From contig JAFDYV010000009.1 in the NCBI GenBank assembly GCA_018267275.1, forward strand, positions 310,001 to 374,000: DNA of 64,000 bases, written 5' to 3'. This DNA comes from Bacteroidota bacterium. Its GTDB lineage: Bacteria > Bacteroidota > Bacteroidia > Cytophagales > Cyclobacteriaceae. Under the pieces are notes generated by a model. The model saw nothing but the letters and a program-made list of their open reading frames with translations. It was not told the DNA's origin and did not search any database. The number at the start of each line of letters is the position of its first letter. Position 1 is the stretch's first letter. The position numbers and the translations under genes are program-made. This document shows positions 9,062 through 18,024 of the stretch, one piece after another.

Positions 9062-9110
9062 TCAGGTTGATTTTTAAAAGTAGGCCGCAAATGTAAACAA
9101 AACCTCTGCA

Positions 9111-10997
9111 CTACATCGCCCCGCGCTTGATTTCATCAACTACAGCTGGGTCGAGCAGCGTAGTCGTATCGCCCAAATTACTAACGTCACCCTCCGCTAT
9201 TTTTCTCAAGATACGCCTCATGATTTTGCCACTTCGCGTTTTCGGCAGGCCACTGACAAATTGGATCTTGTCGGGTTTTGCGATTGGCCCAATGATTTTT
9301 GAAACAACGTCTTTGATCTCGTTGCGCAGATGACCCTCTTCATGTACAGGATCGTAGGTCACAACAAATGCATACACGCCTTGCCCTTTTACATCGTGTG
9401 GAAAACCCACCACTGCAGATTCGCATACTGCTGAATGCTCGTCAATGGCGCTCTCAATTTCAGCTGTACCCAAATTATGACCAGAGACAATAATAATATC
9501 GTCTACGCGGCCGGTAATGCGGTAGTAGCCGTCTTCATCACGCTTGCATCCATCTCCCGTAAAATATCGTCCTGGGAAAGTTGAGAAGTATGTATCCTTA
9601 AATCGTTGGTGATCACCATAGATTGTTCTTGCCATAGACGGCCACGGAAACTTGATTGCCAATCGCCCCTCACACAGATTGCCAGTCAATTCCCTGCCAG
9701 ACTCATCCATAATTGCGGGTTGCACGCCCGGCAACGGAAGCGTTGCAAATGCAGGTTTGGTTTTGGTTATTCCCGCTAAGGGCGAAATCATAATACCCCC
9801 CGTTTCGGTTTGCCACCACGTATCAACAATGGGGCACTTGCCTTTGCCGATGTTCTTATCATACCAATGCCACGCCTCCTCATTGATGGGTTCGCCCACA
9901 CTGCCCAATACTTGTAGCGATGACAAATCATATTTTTCCACAAATGACAAAGGTGCTTTTTCTAATGAGCGAATGGCTGTAGGGGCAGTATAAAAAATAT
10001 TGACCTTATGCTTTTCTACTACGTGCCAGAACCGACCCATGTCAGGCCACGAGGGTACCCCCTCGAACATCAGCGTGGTGGCACCGGCTGAAAGTGGTCC
10101 GTATAAAATATACGAGTGGCCGGTGATCCAACCCACATCGGCCGTGCACCAAAAGGTTTGACCTTCTTTGTATTGAAATACATTTTTGAAAGTGTAATTT
10201 GTATACACCATATAACCACCACAGGTATGTACCATGCCTTTTGGCTTGCCCGTAGACCCAGACGTGTAAAGGATAAAAAGTAAGTCTTCGGAGTCCATTT
10301 CTTCTGCCACGCAAAAGTCGCTTGCCGTTTTGATTTGGTCGTGCCACCAAAAATCGCGGCCGGCTCGCATCGTCACATTGAGTTTTGTTCGGTTGAGCAC
10401 TACACAGGTTTTGACGCTTGGGCAATTTTTAAGTGCTTCGTCTACAATCGACTTGAGTTCAATTTTTTTATCGCCACGAAAGGCGCCATCTGCCGTAAGT
10501 ACCACCTTACATCCACAATCGTTAATGCGGTCAGCCAGCGACCCCGCAGAGAATCCAGCAAAAACAACTGAATGAACTGCACCAATTCTAGCGCATGCTA
10601 AAATGGCAAATGCTGTTTCCGGCACCATGGGCATGTAGATGCAAACTCTGTCACCTTTGAATACTCCGTGAGCTTTCAGCATATTGGCTACTCGATTCAC
10701 CTCTTTGGCTAACTCCTGATACGTAATCCTTCGCGATGGTTCGGCCGGGTCGTTTGATTCCCAAAGAATAGCTGTTTGATGTGCGCGTGAAGGCAGGTGC
10801 CTGTCAATGCAGTTTTCAGTGATGTTCAATTTGCCCCCAATGAACCACTGCACTTCGGGTTTGTGAAAATCATAGTTCAAGACTTTGTCCCATTTTCTAC
10901 GCCACACGAAATGCTGCGCTTGATGATCCCAAAAATCGATAGGGGTAATAATGCTTTTTTGGTACTCCTCTTGATATTTCTTGAAACTCGTAACCAT
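9111..10997 (-). CDS. acs: Acetyl-CoA synthetase
   Basis: Activates acetate to acetyl-CoA through acetyl-AMP. The 628-residue length is normal. Visible motifs are ILYTSGSTGKPKGMVH (phosphate loop), WWQTETGG, YFTGDGCKRDEDGYY and the C-terminal PKTRSGKIMRRILRK. The last of these carries the lysine that is acetylated in this family. It is transcribed alone, 82 bases from the divergent mtgA gene. Confidence 0.96.
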   Translation of the reverse strand: MVTSFKKYQEEYQKSIITPIDFWDHQAQHFVWRRKWDKVLNYDFHKPEVQWFIGGKLNITENCIDRHLPSRAHQTAILWESNDPAEPSRRITYQELAKEVNRVANMLKAHGVFKGDRVCIYMPMVPETAFAILACARIGAVHSVVFAGFSAGSLADRINDCGCKVVLTADGAFRGDKKIELKSIVDEALKNCPSVKTCVVLNRTKLNVTMRAGRDFWWHDQIKTASDFCVAEEMDSEDLLFILYTSGSTGKPKGMVHTCGGYMVYTNYTFKNVFQYKEGQTFWCTADVGWITGHSYILYGPLSAGATTLMFEGVPSWPDMGRFWHVVEKHKVNIFYTAPTAIRSLEKAPLSFVEKYDLSSLQVLGSVGEPINEEAWHWYDKNIGKGKCPIVDTWWQTETGGIMISPLAGITKTKPAFATLPLPGVQPAIMDESGRELTGNLCEGRLAIKFPWPSMARTIYGDHQRFKDTYFSTFPGRYFTGDGCKRDEDGYYRITGRVDDIIIVSGHNLGTAEIESAIDEHSAVCESAVVGFPHDVKGQGVYAFVVTYDPVHEEGHLRNEIKDVVSKIIGPIAKPDKIQFVSGLPKTRSGKIMRRILRKIAEGDVSNLGDTTTLLDPAVVDEIKRGAM

Positions 10998-11079
10998 GTT
11001 GCTTGATTAAGTGCTTCTAAAATAATGCAATCATTTAGAAAATCCTGAGAAAATAATTAGCAAGTTTTATCTTTAAGCC

Positions 11080-11787
11080 ATGGCTTTAACCTTAAAACCG
11101 CTTTTCCGAAAGCTCAAAAAGCTATTCATCATTCTATTCATCGCCCAATTCGCATACATCATTTTACTGAAATGGGTTGACCCGCCCATCACCATCACCC
11201 AATTTACCAATTGGGTAGAAGGCCACGGACTGAAACGCGATTACATTGACTATGATGAGATGTCGCCTAACATTAAGTTGGCGGTGATGGCATCCGAAGA
11301 TCAATTGTTTCCCGACCACAACGGCTTTGATGTGGAGAGCATCAAAAAAGCTTGGAGTGAAAAAAACAAAAAGCGCAAGCGCGTACGAGGGGCTTCCACC
11401 ATTAGTCAGCAGGTCGCAAAAAATGTTTTTCTATGGCAAGGCCGCAGCTGGATTCGAAAAGGGTTAGAAGTGTACTTCACATTTATGATTGAATTGATTT
11501 GGGGAAAGGAAAGGATTTTGGAGATGTATCTAAATGTAGCTGAAATGGGCAAAGGAATTTTTGGTGTAGAAGCAGCTTCAAGAAATTATTTCAAAAAGCC
11601 CGCAAAAAAACTCACGCGTGCCGAAGCTGCCATGATTGCCGGCTGTCTGCCCAATCCCAAAAAGTTTCGCGTGCAACCACCTTCCAATTACATCAGCAGA
11701 AGATATTCGCAGATAATGGTTCAGATGAACAACATCGAACCAGACGAGGACATTCAAAAACTATTGCAGACTTCTGCAAAAAAGTAG
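11080..11787 (+). CDS. mtgA: Monofunctional biosynthetic peptidoglycan glycosyltransferase
   Basis: GT51 enzyme that polymerises lipid II into glycan strands. There is one N-terminal membrane anchor (LFIILFIAQFAYIILLKWV). ASEDQLFPDHNGFD contains the catalytic glutamate, and RGASTISQQVAKNVFLWQGR and ILEMYLNVAEMGKGIFGVEA are family motifs. It has no transpeptidase domain, and 235 residues is the usual length. It converges on the ZIP transporter gene with a 17-base gap. Confidence 0.95.
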   Translation: MALTLKPLFRKLKKLFIILFIAQFAYIILLKWVDPPITITQFTNWVEGHGLKRDYIDYDEMSPNIKLAVMASEDQLFPDHNGFDVESIKKAWSEKNKKRKRVRGASTISQQVAKNVFLWQGRSWIRKGLEVYFTFMIELIWGKERILEMYLNVAEMGKGIFGVEAASRNYFKKPAKKLTRAEAAMIAGCLPNPKKFRVQPPSNYISRRYSQIMVQMNNIEPDEDIQKLLQTSAKK

Positions 11788-11804
11788 TCTAAGAAAAAAA
11801 GTTT

Positions 11805-12545
11805 CTAGAAAAGCATCTCAGTAGCAATGGCAATACCGGCTGCTACTATTGCAATGCCCATTTTCTTTGCGTTGAACTTATGGTCGGCACTGCTCTCAAA
11901 AACAATGGTGGTGGAGATATGCAAGAAGTTCCCAGTGACAATTGCAAGCAAAATCATCAGCGCTTGCGATGACAACCACTCATTTAAAACCAAGTAATTT
12001 GACAGAAACAAACCCAACGGTGATGCCGCAGCGAAAATCATGAGCATCAACACAGCCTTTGCTTTGCTTTTAACATCGCAAAGCAAAACCGACATCAGGG
12101 CGAAAGCTTCAGGTGCTTTGTGCAGCAAAATGCCCCAAAGCAACGTGTTGCTGGTATGGTGGTGATGACCAGATTGGCCATGCGCCAACATGCCCCCTTC
12201 CAAAAAAGCATGCACGCACAACGCTACCAATACCCAAACAGCCGATAACTCTTGGTGGTGCTTATGTTCGTGCACATGAATGTGCCCATGCTCTACGCCA
12301 GACGATAAAAATTCCAGCCCCTGTTGAAGAAAAAAACCAATGAGCACACACACGCCTAGCAGCGCAGGTTGGGTTGCTTGCGCAAACAAATCAGGAAAAA
12401 TATGGACAATCGTTATAGAGAATAAATACGAGCCTGCAAAAACCAACCAAAGTTTGTACGTGCTGGTATTGATTTTAGGAATGTAGAAAGCAACAGCTCC
12501 TGCAATGAGGGCAACAAAAAAGAGAACGAAAACCGAAAATGTCAT
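11805..12545 (-). CDS. ZIP family metal transporter
   Basis: Predicted zinc or iron permease of 246 residues with about eight membrane segments. A histidine-rich loop (GHIHVHEHKHHQ) lies between segments 3 and 4 and a second one (GHHHHT) follows. The metal-site helix HKAPEAFALMSVLL corresponds to ZIP segment 4. The substrate cannot be fixed from sequence. It may share a short transcript with the upstream apbE gene (44-base gap). Confidence 0.88.
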   Translation of the reverse strand: MTFSVFVLFFVALIAGAVAFYIPKINTSTYKLWLVFAGSYLFSITIVHIFPDLFAQATQPALLGVCVLIGFFLQQGLEFLSSGVEHGHIHVHEHKHHQELSAVWVLVALCVHAFLEGGMLAHGQSGHHHHTSNTLLWGILLHKAPEAFALMSVLLCDVKSKAKAVLMLMIFAAASPLGLFLSNYLVLNEWLSSQALMILLAIVTGNFLHISTTIVFESSADHKFNAKKMGIAIVAAGIAIATEMLF

Positions 12546-12565
12546 TTGACTTTGTGTAAGTAAAC

Positions 12566-12587
12566 CTTCGCGCCTTTGCGTGAAATC
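12566..12587. repeat. Degenerate TTTGCG-type repeat fragment
   Basis: CTTCGCGCCTTTGCGTGAAA in the apbE-ZIP gap resembles one arm of the inverted repeat seen at 44950-45006 and a fragment at 13690-13711. Confidence 0.4.
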
Positions 12588-12589
12588 TA

Positions 12590-13633
12590 TTATTCTTTTA
12601 ACTCAATCAACTCTTTGATCCCCGGAGTAACATAGGTCTCCATCTTTCCGTCCGCACCGGTATAAATAAAAAACGCATCCAACTCCGGGTGTTGCTTCAA
12701 CAGTTCAATTGCCTTTTCATGGCCCATCACCATAAAAGCCGTGGCCCAGGCATCAGCTGTGGTGGCATCTGCCGCAAACACTGATGAACTCAAAATTGCG
12801 CGCTCCGCTTGGTAACCTGTCTTCGGGTCGATGGTGTGGGAATATTTCTTGCCATCAATAATCCGGTAGTTAAAATAATTGCCCGAGGTAGTAAACGACT
12901 TATCCTTCAATTTTACGTATGCCTTAAAGAAAAGACTATCGCGATTTGAATTAGGGTCCAATATCCCCAACTCCCACGCCTTGCCCGACTTCAAATTGAC
13001 GCCACACGCCATGCCTTCCCCACCTAACTCTACCAGCATATTTTTAATTCCCCGCGCCTTCAAAAATTCCGTAATCACATCGGCACCATAACCCTGGCCG
13101 ATGCCGCCAAAATCCAACTGCGCACGCGTATCCGTTTTCCAAACACTGTCCTGGTTGAATTGAATTTTGTCAACCCCAACAAAAGCGAGCAGCGAATCAA
13201 TTTTCTCTTTGGTCGGAATCGGCCGGTCTTTCGCCTTGCCAAAACCCCACGCGTACACCAGCGGCATCACCGTTGGGTCAAATGCCCCACCCGATGCCTT
13301 CGAAACTTCCACCGCTTTTTTGATGGGTGGAAGCAAATAAGGCAACTCAAAACGAAGAGCCTTCGCTCCTTTGTTGAATCGCGATGCTTCCGACTCGGGG
13401 TCGTACGTGTTAATCGATTTGTTCACCAGCACCAACAATGAATCTACCGCGACTTTAAAGTTCCTACTTTTCTCATCAAAGTATGTGATATGGTAAGTAG
13501 TGCCCATGGTGTTGCCTTCAATTTTCATCGGCTCTAATGACGTGGGTCTTTGGGAGTTGCGCCACCACCACACCGATACAAAAACCACCAGCAGCACCAG
13601 CGAATAAATTGCGTTCTTCTTACGGTTGTCCAT
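12590..13633 (-). CDS. apbE: FAD:protein FMN transferase (ApbE)
   Basis: Transfers FMN from FAD to a threonine of target flavoproteins such as Na+-NQR or Rnf subunits. An N-terminal membrane anchor (YSLVLLVVFVSVWWW) is followed by EGNTMGTTYHITY, DFGGIGQGYGADVI, LVELGGEGMACG and ATTADAWATAFMVMG, the magnesium- and FAD-binding set. The length of 347 residues is typical. No NQR genes are in the window. A small Cys-rich membrane protein at 56785 resembles NQR-maturation proteins. Confidence 0.93.
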   Translation of the reverse strand: MDNRKKNAIYSLVLLVVFVSVWWWRNSQRPTSLEPMKIEGNTMGTTYHITYFDEKSRNFKVAVDSLLVLVNKSINTYDPESEASRFNKGAKALRFELPYLLPPIKKAVEVSKASGGAFDPTVMPLVYAWGFGKAKDRPIPTKEKIDSLLAFVGVDKIQFNQDSVWKTDTRAQLDFGGIGQGYGADVITEFLKARGIKNMLVELGGEGMACGVNLKSGKAWELGILDPNSNRDSLFFKAYVKLKDKSFTTSGNYFNYRIIDGKKYSHTIDPKTGYQAERAILSSSVFAADATTADAWATAFMVMGHEKAIELLKQHPELDAFFIYTGADGKMETYVTPGIKELIELKE

Positions 13634-13689
13634 TACAGTCAGAAATATCGTTGCAAGTTAATTTTTTTAATTTTGATTGTTTAAGAACA

Positions 13690-13711
13690 TTGGCGTCTTT
13701 GCGCCTGTGCA
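13690..13711. repeat. Degenerate TTTGCG-type repeat fragment upstream of ruvB
   Basis: TTGGCGTCTTTGCGCCTGTG matches the same short repeat type as 12566-12587 and 44950-45006. It occupies the ruvB leader. Confidence 0.35.
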
Positions 13712-13718
13712 GAAAAAT

Positions 13719-14753
13719 ATGAGAGAAGATTACCTAAAAGCAGATGGCGAGAGTTTGGATTCGGGCGAACGTGACCTCGAAAAGGCGTTGCGGCCACTGG
13801 CATTCGAAGATTTCAGCGGGCAAAAGAAAGTAGTCGACAACATCAAAATATTTGTGCAAGCTGCCAAGCAACGCAGTGAGTCGCTCGACCATGTGCTGCT
13901 GCACGGCCCGCCCGGGTTGGGCAAAACCACTTTGTCGTTCATCATTGCAAATGAATTAGGTTCTCAAATTAAAATCACCTCTGGCCCGGTGCTTGATAAA
14001 CCCAGCGACTTGGCCGGTCTTCTCACTAACCTTGAGACCAACGATGTTTTGTTCATCGATGAAATCCATCGCCTCAATCCGATTGTGGAAGAATACCTCT
14101 ACTCGGCCATGGAAGATTTCCGGATTGACATCATGCTTGATTCGGGGCCAAATGCACGCTCTGTGCAAATCAGCCTGAACCCATTTACGCTGATTGGCGC
14201 TACCACCCGCGCAGGATTACTTACTTCACCCTTGCGCGCACGATTTGGTATCAATGCGCGGTTGGAATATTATGACTCTGCATTGCTCACCAAAATCGTA
14301 AAACGTTCGGCCGCCATTTTAGCCACCCCGATTGTGGACGATGCTGCCTTTGAAATCGCCAGGCGCAGTCGCGGCACGCCACGTATTGCCAATAATCTAC
14401 TCAAGCGCACCCGCGACTTTGCTCAAATAAAAGGAGATGGCACCATCACCAAAGCCATCGCTCAACTGGCACTCAATGCATTGGATGTAGATGAGAACGG
14501 CCTCGATGATATGGACAATCGCATCCTCACCACCATCATTGAAAAATTCAAAGGCGGCCCTGTGGGATTGACAACTATCGCCACCGCGGTGGGAGAAGAA
14601 GCCGAAACCATTGAAGAGATGTACGAACCATTTCTAATTCAGGAAGGGTACATCAAACGTACCTCGCGCGGTCGTGAGGCAACGGAACTGGCATACAAGC
14701 ATCTAAAGATTGCCCTTCCCCCCTCTGCGAAAGGCCCCGGGTTGTTTGATTGA
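13719..14753 (+). CDS. ruvB: Holliday junction branch migration ATPase RuvB
   Basis: AAA+ motor that drives Holliday junctions through RuvA. Walker A is [11 protein letters not shown], Walker B FIDEIHRL, sensor 1 GATTRAGLL, and the arginine finger lies in SPLRARFG. A winged-helix domain follows ([19 protein letters not shown]). I use the ATG at 13719 ([10 protein letters not shown]); 14 upstream in-frame codons lie in a repeat-like leader. It overlaps the next gene by 4 bases. Confidence 0.96.
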   Translation: MREDYLKADGESLDSGERDLEKALRPLAFEDFSGQKKVVDNIKIFVQAAKQRSESLDHVLLHGPPGLGKTTLSFIIANELGSQIKITSGPVLDKPSDLAGLLTNLETNDVLFIDEIHRLNPIVEEYLYSAMEDFRIDIMLDSGPNARSVQISLNPFTLIGATTRAGLLTSPLRARFGINARLEYYDSALLTKIVKRSAAILATPIVDDAAFEIARRSRGTPRIANNLLKRTRDFAQIKGDGTITKAIAQLALNALDVDENGLDDMDNRILTTIIEKFKGGPVGLTTIATAVGEEAETIEEMYEPFLIQEGYIKRTSRGREATELAYKHLKIALPPSAKGPGLFD

Positions 14754-16240
14754 TGAAAAAAAGGATTCACTACGATCCAAAGCTCACCGCTCGTGCTCGC
14801 GAGTTGCGTAATAATAGCACGTTATCTGAAGTACTTCTTTGGCAGGAACTCAAAGGAGACAAAATGCTCGGCTACGATTTCCACCGACAAAAGCCAATTG
14901 ATAACTTCATCGTTGATTTTTTTTGCTACGATTTGATGCTGGCGATTGAAATTGATGGCCGCAGCCATGATGGAAAAGAAAAGTATGATTCCTTTCGGGA
15001 ACAAAAGTTAGAGTCGTTAGGGATTCGCTTTCTGCGATTCGATGACCTAGATGTAAAACAAAAAATGGGTTGGGTGCTGGGCGAAATCCAAGCATGGATA
15101 AAATCAAATAGCAGCGACACCCCCCTTGCCCCCCCTTCAAGGGGGGAAGTGAAACCAGTGAAAGCAGAAGGTAACTCGATTAACATTGATATTGCTGAAA
15201 AACCAGAGAACGCGAAAACAAAAAGTTCCGTCTCCTTTTCAAGTTCAGCGTTTCCCCCCTCCAAGGGGGGCCAGGGGGGTGTCGAACGTAATACCCAAAG
15301 CAACACACATCTCATAAAGTCAATCGCCACTCAACTCGGTTTCAGTTTCTGCGGCATCTCCAAAGCCGAATTCTTATCCGAAGAAGCACCCAAATTAGAA
15401 GAATGGCTCAAGCGAGGCTACCAAGGTAAAATGAGCTACCTCGAAAATCATTTCGACAAACGCCTGGATCCTCGTTTACTGGTGCCGGGCGCAAAATCGG
15501 TAGTCAGTTTGGTTTATAACTATTATCCAGAGAAGGACTTAGGATCCGAAATGAACCCCTCCTTCGACAAGGCTACGGAGGGGAACCTAAAAATTGCCAA
15601 GTACGCATACGGTGAAGACTACCACCACGTAGTAAAAGAAAAGTTAAAAGAGTTTATCCACATCATCGAAACAGAAATTGGGGAAGTCAACGGTCGCGCA
15701 TTTGTAGACTCTGCCCCCGTGCACGAACGCGCGTGGGCAGCTAAGTCGGGGGTTGGTTGGATTGGCAAAAATAGTTTACTGCTCAATCGCCAAATGGGCA
15801 GTTTCTTTTTTTTAGCTGAATTGATTCTAGATTTAGATTTGGAACCCGATGGTCCAACAAAAGATTACTGTGGTACCTGCACCGCCTGCATGGACGCCTG
15901 CCCCACCGATGCCATTCCTCAACCCAATGTGGTGGACGGAAGCAAATGCATTTCTTACTTCACCATCGAATTAAAAGAAGAAATCCCCACAGAAGTAAAA
16001 GGCAAATTTGAAAATTGGATTTTCGGCTGTGACATTTGTCAAGATGTGTGCCCCTGGAATCGCTTCTCGAAACCGCACAATGAAAAGAAATTCGAACCCC
16101 ACCCTGATTTAGAAAAAATGACCACAGCCGATTGGCAAGAAATCACAGAAGAGGTATTTGAAAAACTGTTTAAAAAGTCTGCTGTAAAGCGTACCAAGTT
16201 GGCGGGGTTAAAACGAAATATTCAATTCGTTCTAAAGTAA
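14750..16240 (+). CDS. queG: DUF559 endonuclease-like domain fused to epoxyqueuosine reductase QueG
   Basis: Residues 1-125 form a DUF559/Vsr-like nuclease domain: [20 protein letters not shown], then [17 protein letters not shown] and [10 protein letters not shown], with candidate catalytic acids. Residues about 126-185 are a low-complexity linker encoded by C/G-rich palindromes. Residues about 187-496 are QueG, the last enzyme of queuosine synthesis, with two 4Fe-4S motifs ([15 protein letters not shown] and [12 protein letters not shown]). The frame is open throughout and overlaps the ruvB stop. QueG has no ATG of its own; GTG codons at 15149 and 15158 could allow separate translation. A 10-12 residue insertion ([11 protein letters not shown]) within QueG is also palindrome-derived. 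Confidence 0.9.
   Translation: MMKKRIHYDPKLTARARELRNNSTLSEVLLWQELKGDKMLGYDFHRQKPIDNFIVDFFCYDLMLAIEIDGRSHDGKEKYDSFREQKLESLGIRFLRFDDLDVKQKMGWVLGEIQAWIKSNSSDTPLAPPSRGEVKPVKAEGNSINIDIAEKPENAKTKSSVSFSSSAFPPSKGGQGGVERNTQSNTHLIKSIATQLGFSFCGISKAEFLSEEAPKLEEWLKRGYQGKMSYLENHFDKRLDPRLLVPGAKSVVSLVYNYYPEKDLGSEMNPSFDKATEGNLKIAKYAYGEDYHHVVKEKLKEFIHIIETEIGEVNGRAFVDSAPVHERAWAAKSGVGWIGKNSLLLNRQMGSFFFLAELILDLDLEPDGPTKDYCGTCTACMDACPTDAIPQPNVVDGSKCISYFTIELKEEIPTEVKGKFENWIFGCDICQDVCPWNRFSKPHNEKKFEPHPDLEKMTTADWQEITEEVFEKLFKKSAVKRTKLAGLKRNIQFVLK
15116..15151. repeat. C/G-rich palindromic repeat, left copy
   Basis: ACACCCCCCTTGCCCCCCCT followed by TCAAGGGGGGAAG. It is the inverted partner of 15252-15283, with about 100 bases between them. 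It is translated as part of the DUF559-QueG linker ([10 protein letters not shown]). Confidence 0.8.
15252..15283. repeat. C/G-rich palindromic repeat, right inverted copy
   Basis: TTCCCCCCTCCAAGGGGGGC followed by CAGGGGGGTGTC. It reads as the reverse complement of the left copy with a few changes. The pair has the layout of a REPIN or BIME element and is translated as [11 protein letters not shown]. Confidence 0.8.
15556..15583. repeat. Short palindrome inside the queG domain
   Basis: Arms CCCCTCC and GGAGGGG enclose 14 bases. It encodes an apparent extra loop between a conserved QueG strand and the YAYGEDYHH motif. Probably a third insertion of a related repeat kept in frame. Confidence 0.6.
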
Positions 16241-16282
16241 CAATCAACTATTTAGTGGCACATAACATCTTACCTCCAATCC

Positions 16283-16747
16283 ATGAGGTATTACTTTTTC
16301 ATTGCTCTATTGATGTGCTGTTCCATCGTTCGAGCTCAGCATAAGTTGTTGATGCTAGACAAAGGCAATCGCAAAAGTGCATATTACAAGGTGGGTGACA
16401 AAATCGCTTTCTTCAAGAAAAGTTCAAGGCATAAAGTAGCTGCGGAAATACTTGACTTGCGCGATAGTACCATCGTATTTCCAGGTTTTGAAGTCAGGTT
16501 GAAAGACATATCTGCTCTTTACATTGATGACAAAACAAAATGGTGGCTACAGTTCAAGATCTCGCAATTATCGCTGCTGTGCGGCAGTATCTATATTTTT
16601 GCCGATGTAGCTAACACCGGGACATTAAAGAACGAAACCGTGGTGGTGGGTGGAGTACTTTTAGGTGTTGGTGGTTTAGCTCGCGTTATTTTCCCGCACA
16701 GGATAAAAATCAAAGGCAGAACGAGGTTGAGAATTCTGAAATTTTAA
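16283..16747 (+). CDS. Hypothetical secreted or membrane protein
   Basis: I do not recognise this 154-residue protein. It begins with a clear signal peptide (YYFFIALLMCCSIVRA). A basic beta-rich part follows (SAYYKVGDKIAFFKK, EILDLRDSTIVFPG), then a C-terminal hydrophobic stretch (TVVVGGVLLGVGGLARVIF). Proteins of this style in Bacteroidota are often envelope proteins of unknown role. It follows queG by 42 bases and converges on a lipoprotein gene. Confidence 0.75.
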   Translation: MRYYFFIALLMCCSIVRAQHKLLMLDKGNRKSAYYKVGDKIAFFKKSSRHKVAAEILDLRDSTIVFPGFEVRLKDISALYIDDKTKWWLQFKISQLSLLCGSIYIFADVANTGTLKNETVVVGGVLLGVGGLARVIFPHRIKIKGRTRLRILKF

Positions 16748-16748
16748 A

Positions 16749-17612
16749 CTATTTTGAATTGCTACCAACCAAATACGCCAGAATGGACTGCATTTGCTGT
16801 TTCAAGCTTTGAAATTGTGGCGTATTTTTTAATTCACTCCGATAGCATTCACAATACTGCGAAAAAACCTTCTCCATCACAGTCATATTTGTTGTCCCCT
16901 CTTTTTCAGCATCATCCCAAATCAATCGGCATTTTGAGATTTCTTCAATAGGCTGCGAAAGTTCTAACTCGGCCATGTATACATATTTGCCCTTAACCAC
17001 CGCTACATAAACAAATTGAGGAGTAAAAGATCCCATATATTGAGAAACGCTGCCAACCAGTCCAAATGCTTGCACTCCATCCTCATTGCCTAAGTCGACA
17101 CTGGAAAAATTGGAGACAAAAGCGTCCGCCTGGAATGCATTCATGAAAATTTTTGCCAAACTATCGGGCGGAATTTTCGCGAGGGAAATCTCTGAATCCT
17201 TATTTCCAACATACGCTAGAAAAAGATCTTTATTCGTATAAAATATTTGCAAAGAGGAATCCTTTCGAAAACTCATGCCGTCCATCATTCCAAAGCCTAG
17301 AAATCCCAAAAGGGTTTCTAGGTTGTTATGACCTATGCTTTCGAACCGCGATTCTTTCAACATGTCTTTCAATTTTAACTCGAGTTGGAACAAAGCAATG
17401 CGTTCGGCATCTAGCAGCGAATCACTGACCACACCTTTTCGTTTCTGGACTTCTTGCAGACGGTAAATGAAGGAATCGCGCGCTGCGAGATACCTGGTTG
17501 TAGGACCAAGCTTATCGTTGCCAACACGAGAATCTTGATGGGCTTTTGTGCATCCCCAAAAAGAAACAACAAGAACGACAATGATGAACTGTAGGTATTT
17601 GTTGTGGCGCAT
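16749..17612 (-). CDS. Hypothetical lipoprotein
   Basis: Protein of 287 residues with a lipoprotein signal peptide: hydrophobic FIIVVLVVSFWG then cysteine at residue 21. The mature region is mixed alpha/beta and ends in YCECYRSEL, a pattern seen in several unclassified Bacteroidota lipoproteins. I recognise no catalytic motif. It is monocistronic and faces the preceding gene with almost no gap. Confidence 0.75.
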   Translation of the reverse strand: MRHNKYLQFIIVVLVVSFWGCTKAHQDSRVGNDKLGPTTRYLAARDSFIYRLQEVQKRKGVVSDSLLDAERIALFQLELKLKDMLKESRFESIGHNNLETLLGFLGFGMMDGMSFRKDSSLQIFYTNKDLFLAYVGNKDSEISLAKIPPDSLAKIFMNAFQADAFVSNFSSVDLGNEDGVQAFGLVGSVSQYMGSFTPQFVYVAVVKGKYVYMAELELSQPIEEISKCRLIWDDAEKEGTTNMTVMEKVFSQYCECYRSELKNTPQFQSLKQQMQSILAYLVGSNSK

Positions 17613-17650
17613 GCTATTTCGCTGCTACAATATGGCTCTAATCAACAAAA

Positions 17651-17670
17651 AACCCCGCTCTCGCGGGGTT
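17651..17670 (-). terminator. Rho-independent terminator
   Basis: Perfect 8-base stem AACCCCGC/GCGGGGTT with loop TCTC and A/T runs on both sides. It lies 27 bases beyond the stop of the small minus-strand gene at 17698-17889. Confidence 0.85.
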
Positions 17671-17697
17671 TTCGATTTTCCGTGTTCAAAAAATTCT

Positions 17698-17889
17698 CTA
17701 CGCCATCACAAAGCACCGATTCAAAATGGTTCGGTACTGATTCCCATAGTTGGCATAGCACCAACTCCTGAGCTCCTGTAACTCCTCGGCAATCAGCATT
17801 TTGATCGCCTTGCGCAACTCCTTCTCAAACAGCCGCGCATCAAAACTCACCCGCGATAGGATGGTTTTAAAATAGTTGAGCATCTTCAT
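17698..17889 (-). CDS. Small hypothetical protein (63 residues)
   Basis: Begins MKMLNYFKTILSRVSFDARL and continues with a helical, charged stretch (EKELRKAIKMLIAEELQELR) and an aromatic C-terminus (WCYANYGNQYRTILNR). The composition is that of a real protein and a strong terminator follows, which supports expression. I recall similar short proteins in Cytophagales but know no function. Confidence 0.7.
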   Translation of the reverse strand: MKMLNYFKTILSRVSFDARLFEKELRKAIKMLIAEELQELRSWCYANYGNQYRTILNRCFVMA

Positions 17890-17951
17890 CCTTCTAAAAA
17901 ACGTTTTTTAAGAATTTTATTGGATTTACAACGTTGAAATTACAAAACGGG

Positions 17952-17981
17952 TTTTATAGTAGAAAGAAGATTTTACTTTTG
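17952..17981 (+). promoter_or_regulatory. Candidate promoter for batD
   Basis: TTTT, 18 bases, then TACTTTTG, close to the Bacteroidota pattern TTTG-N19-TAnnTTTG. A short perfect hairpin (CCGCAA, CTTC loop, TTGCGG, 17985-18000) lies in the presumed leader. Confidence 0.5.
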
Positions 17982-18024
17982 TACCCGCAACTTCTTGCGG
18001 TGATTGTTGCAATGCGAAAATTTT

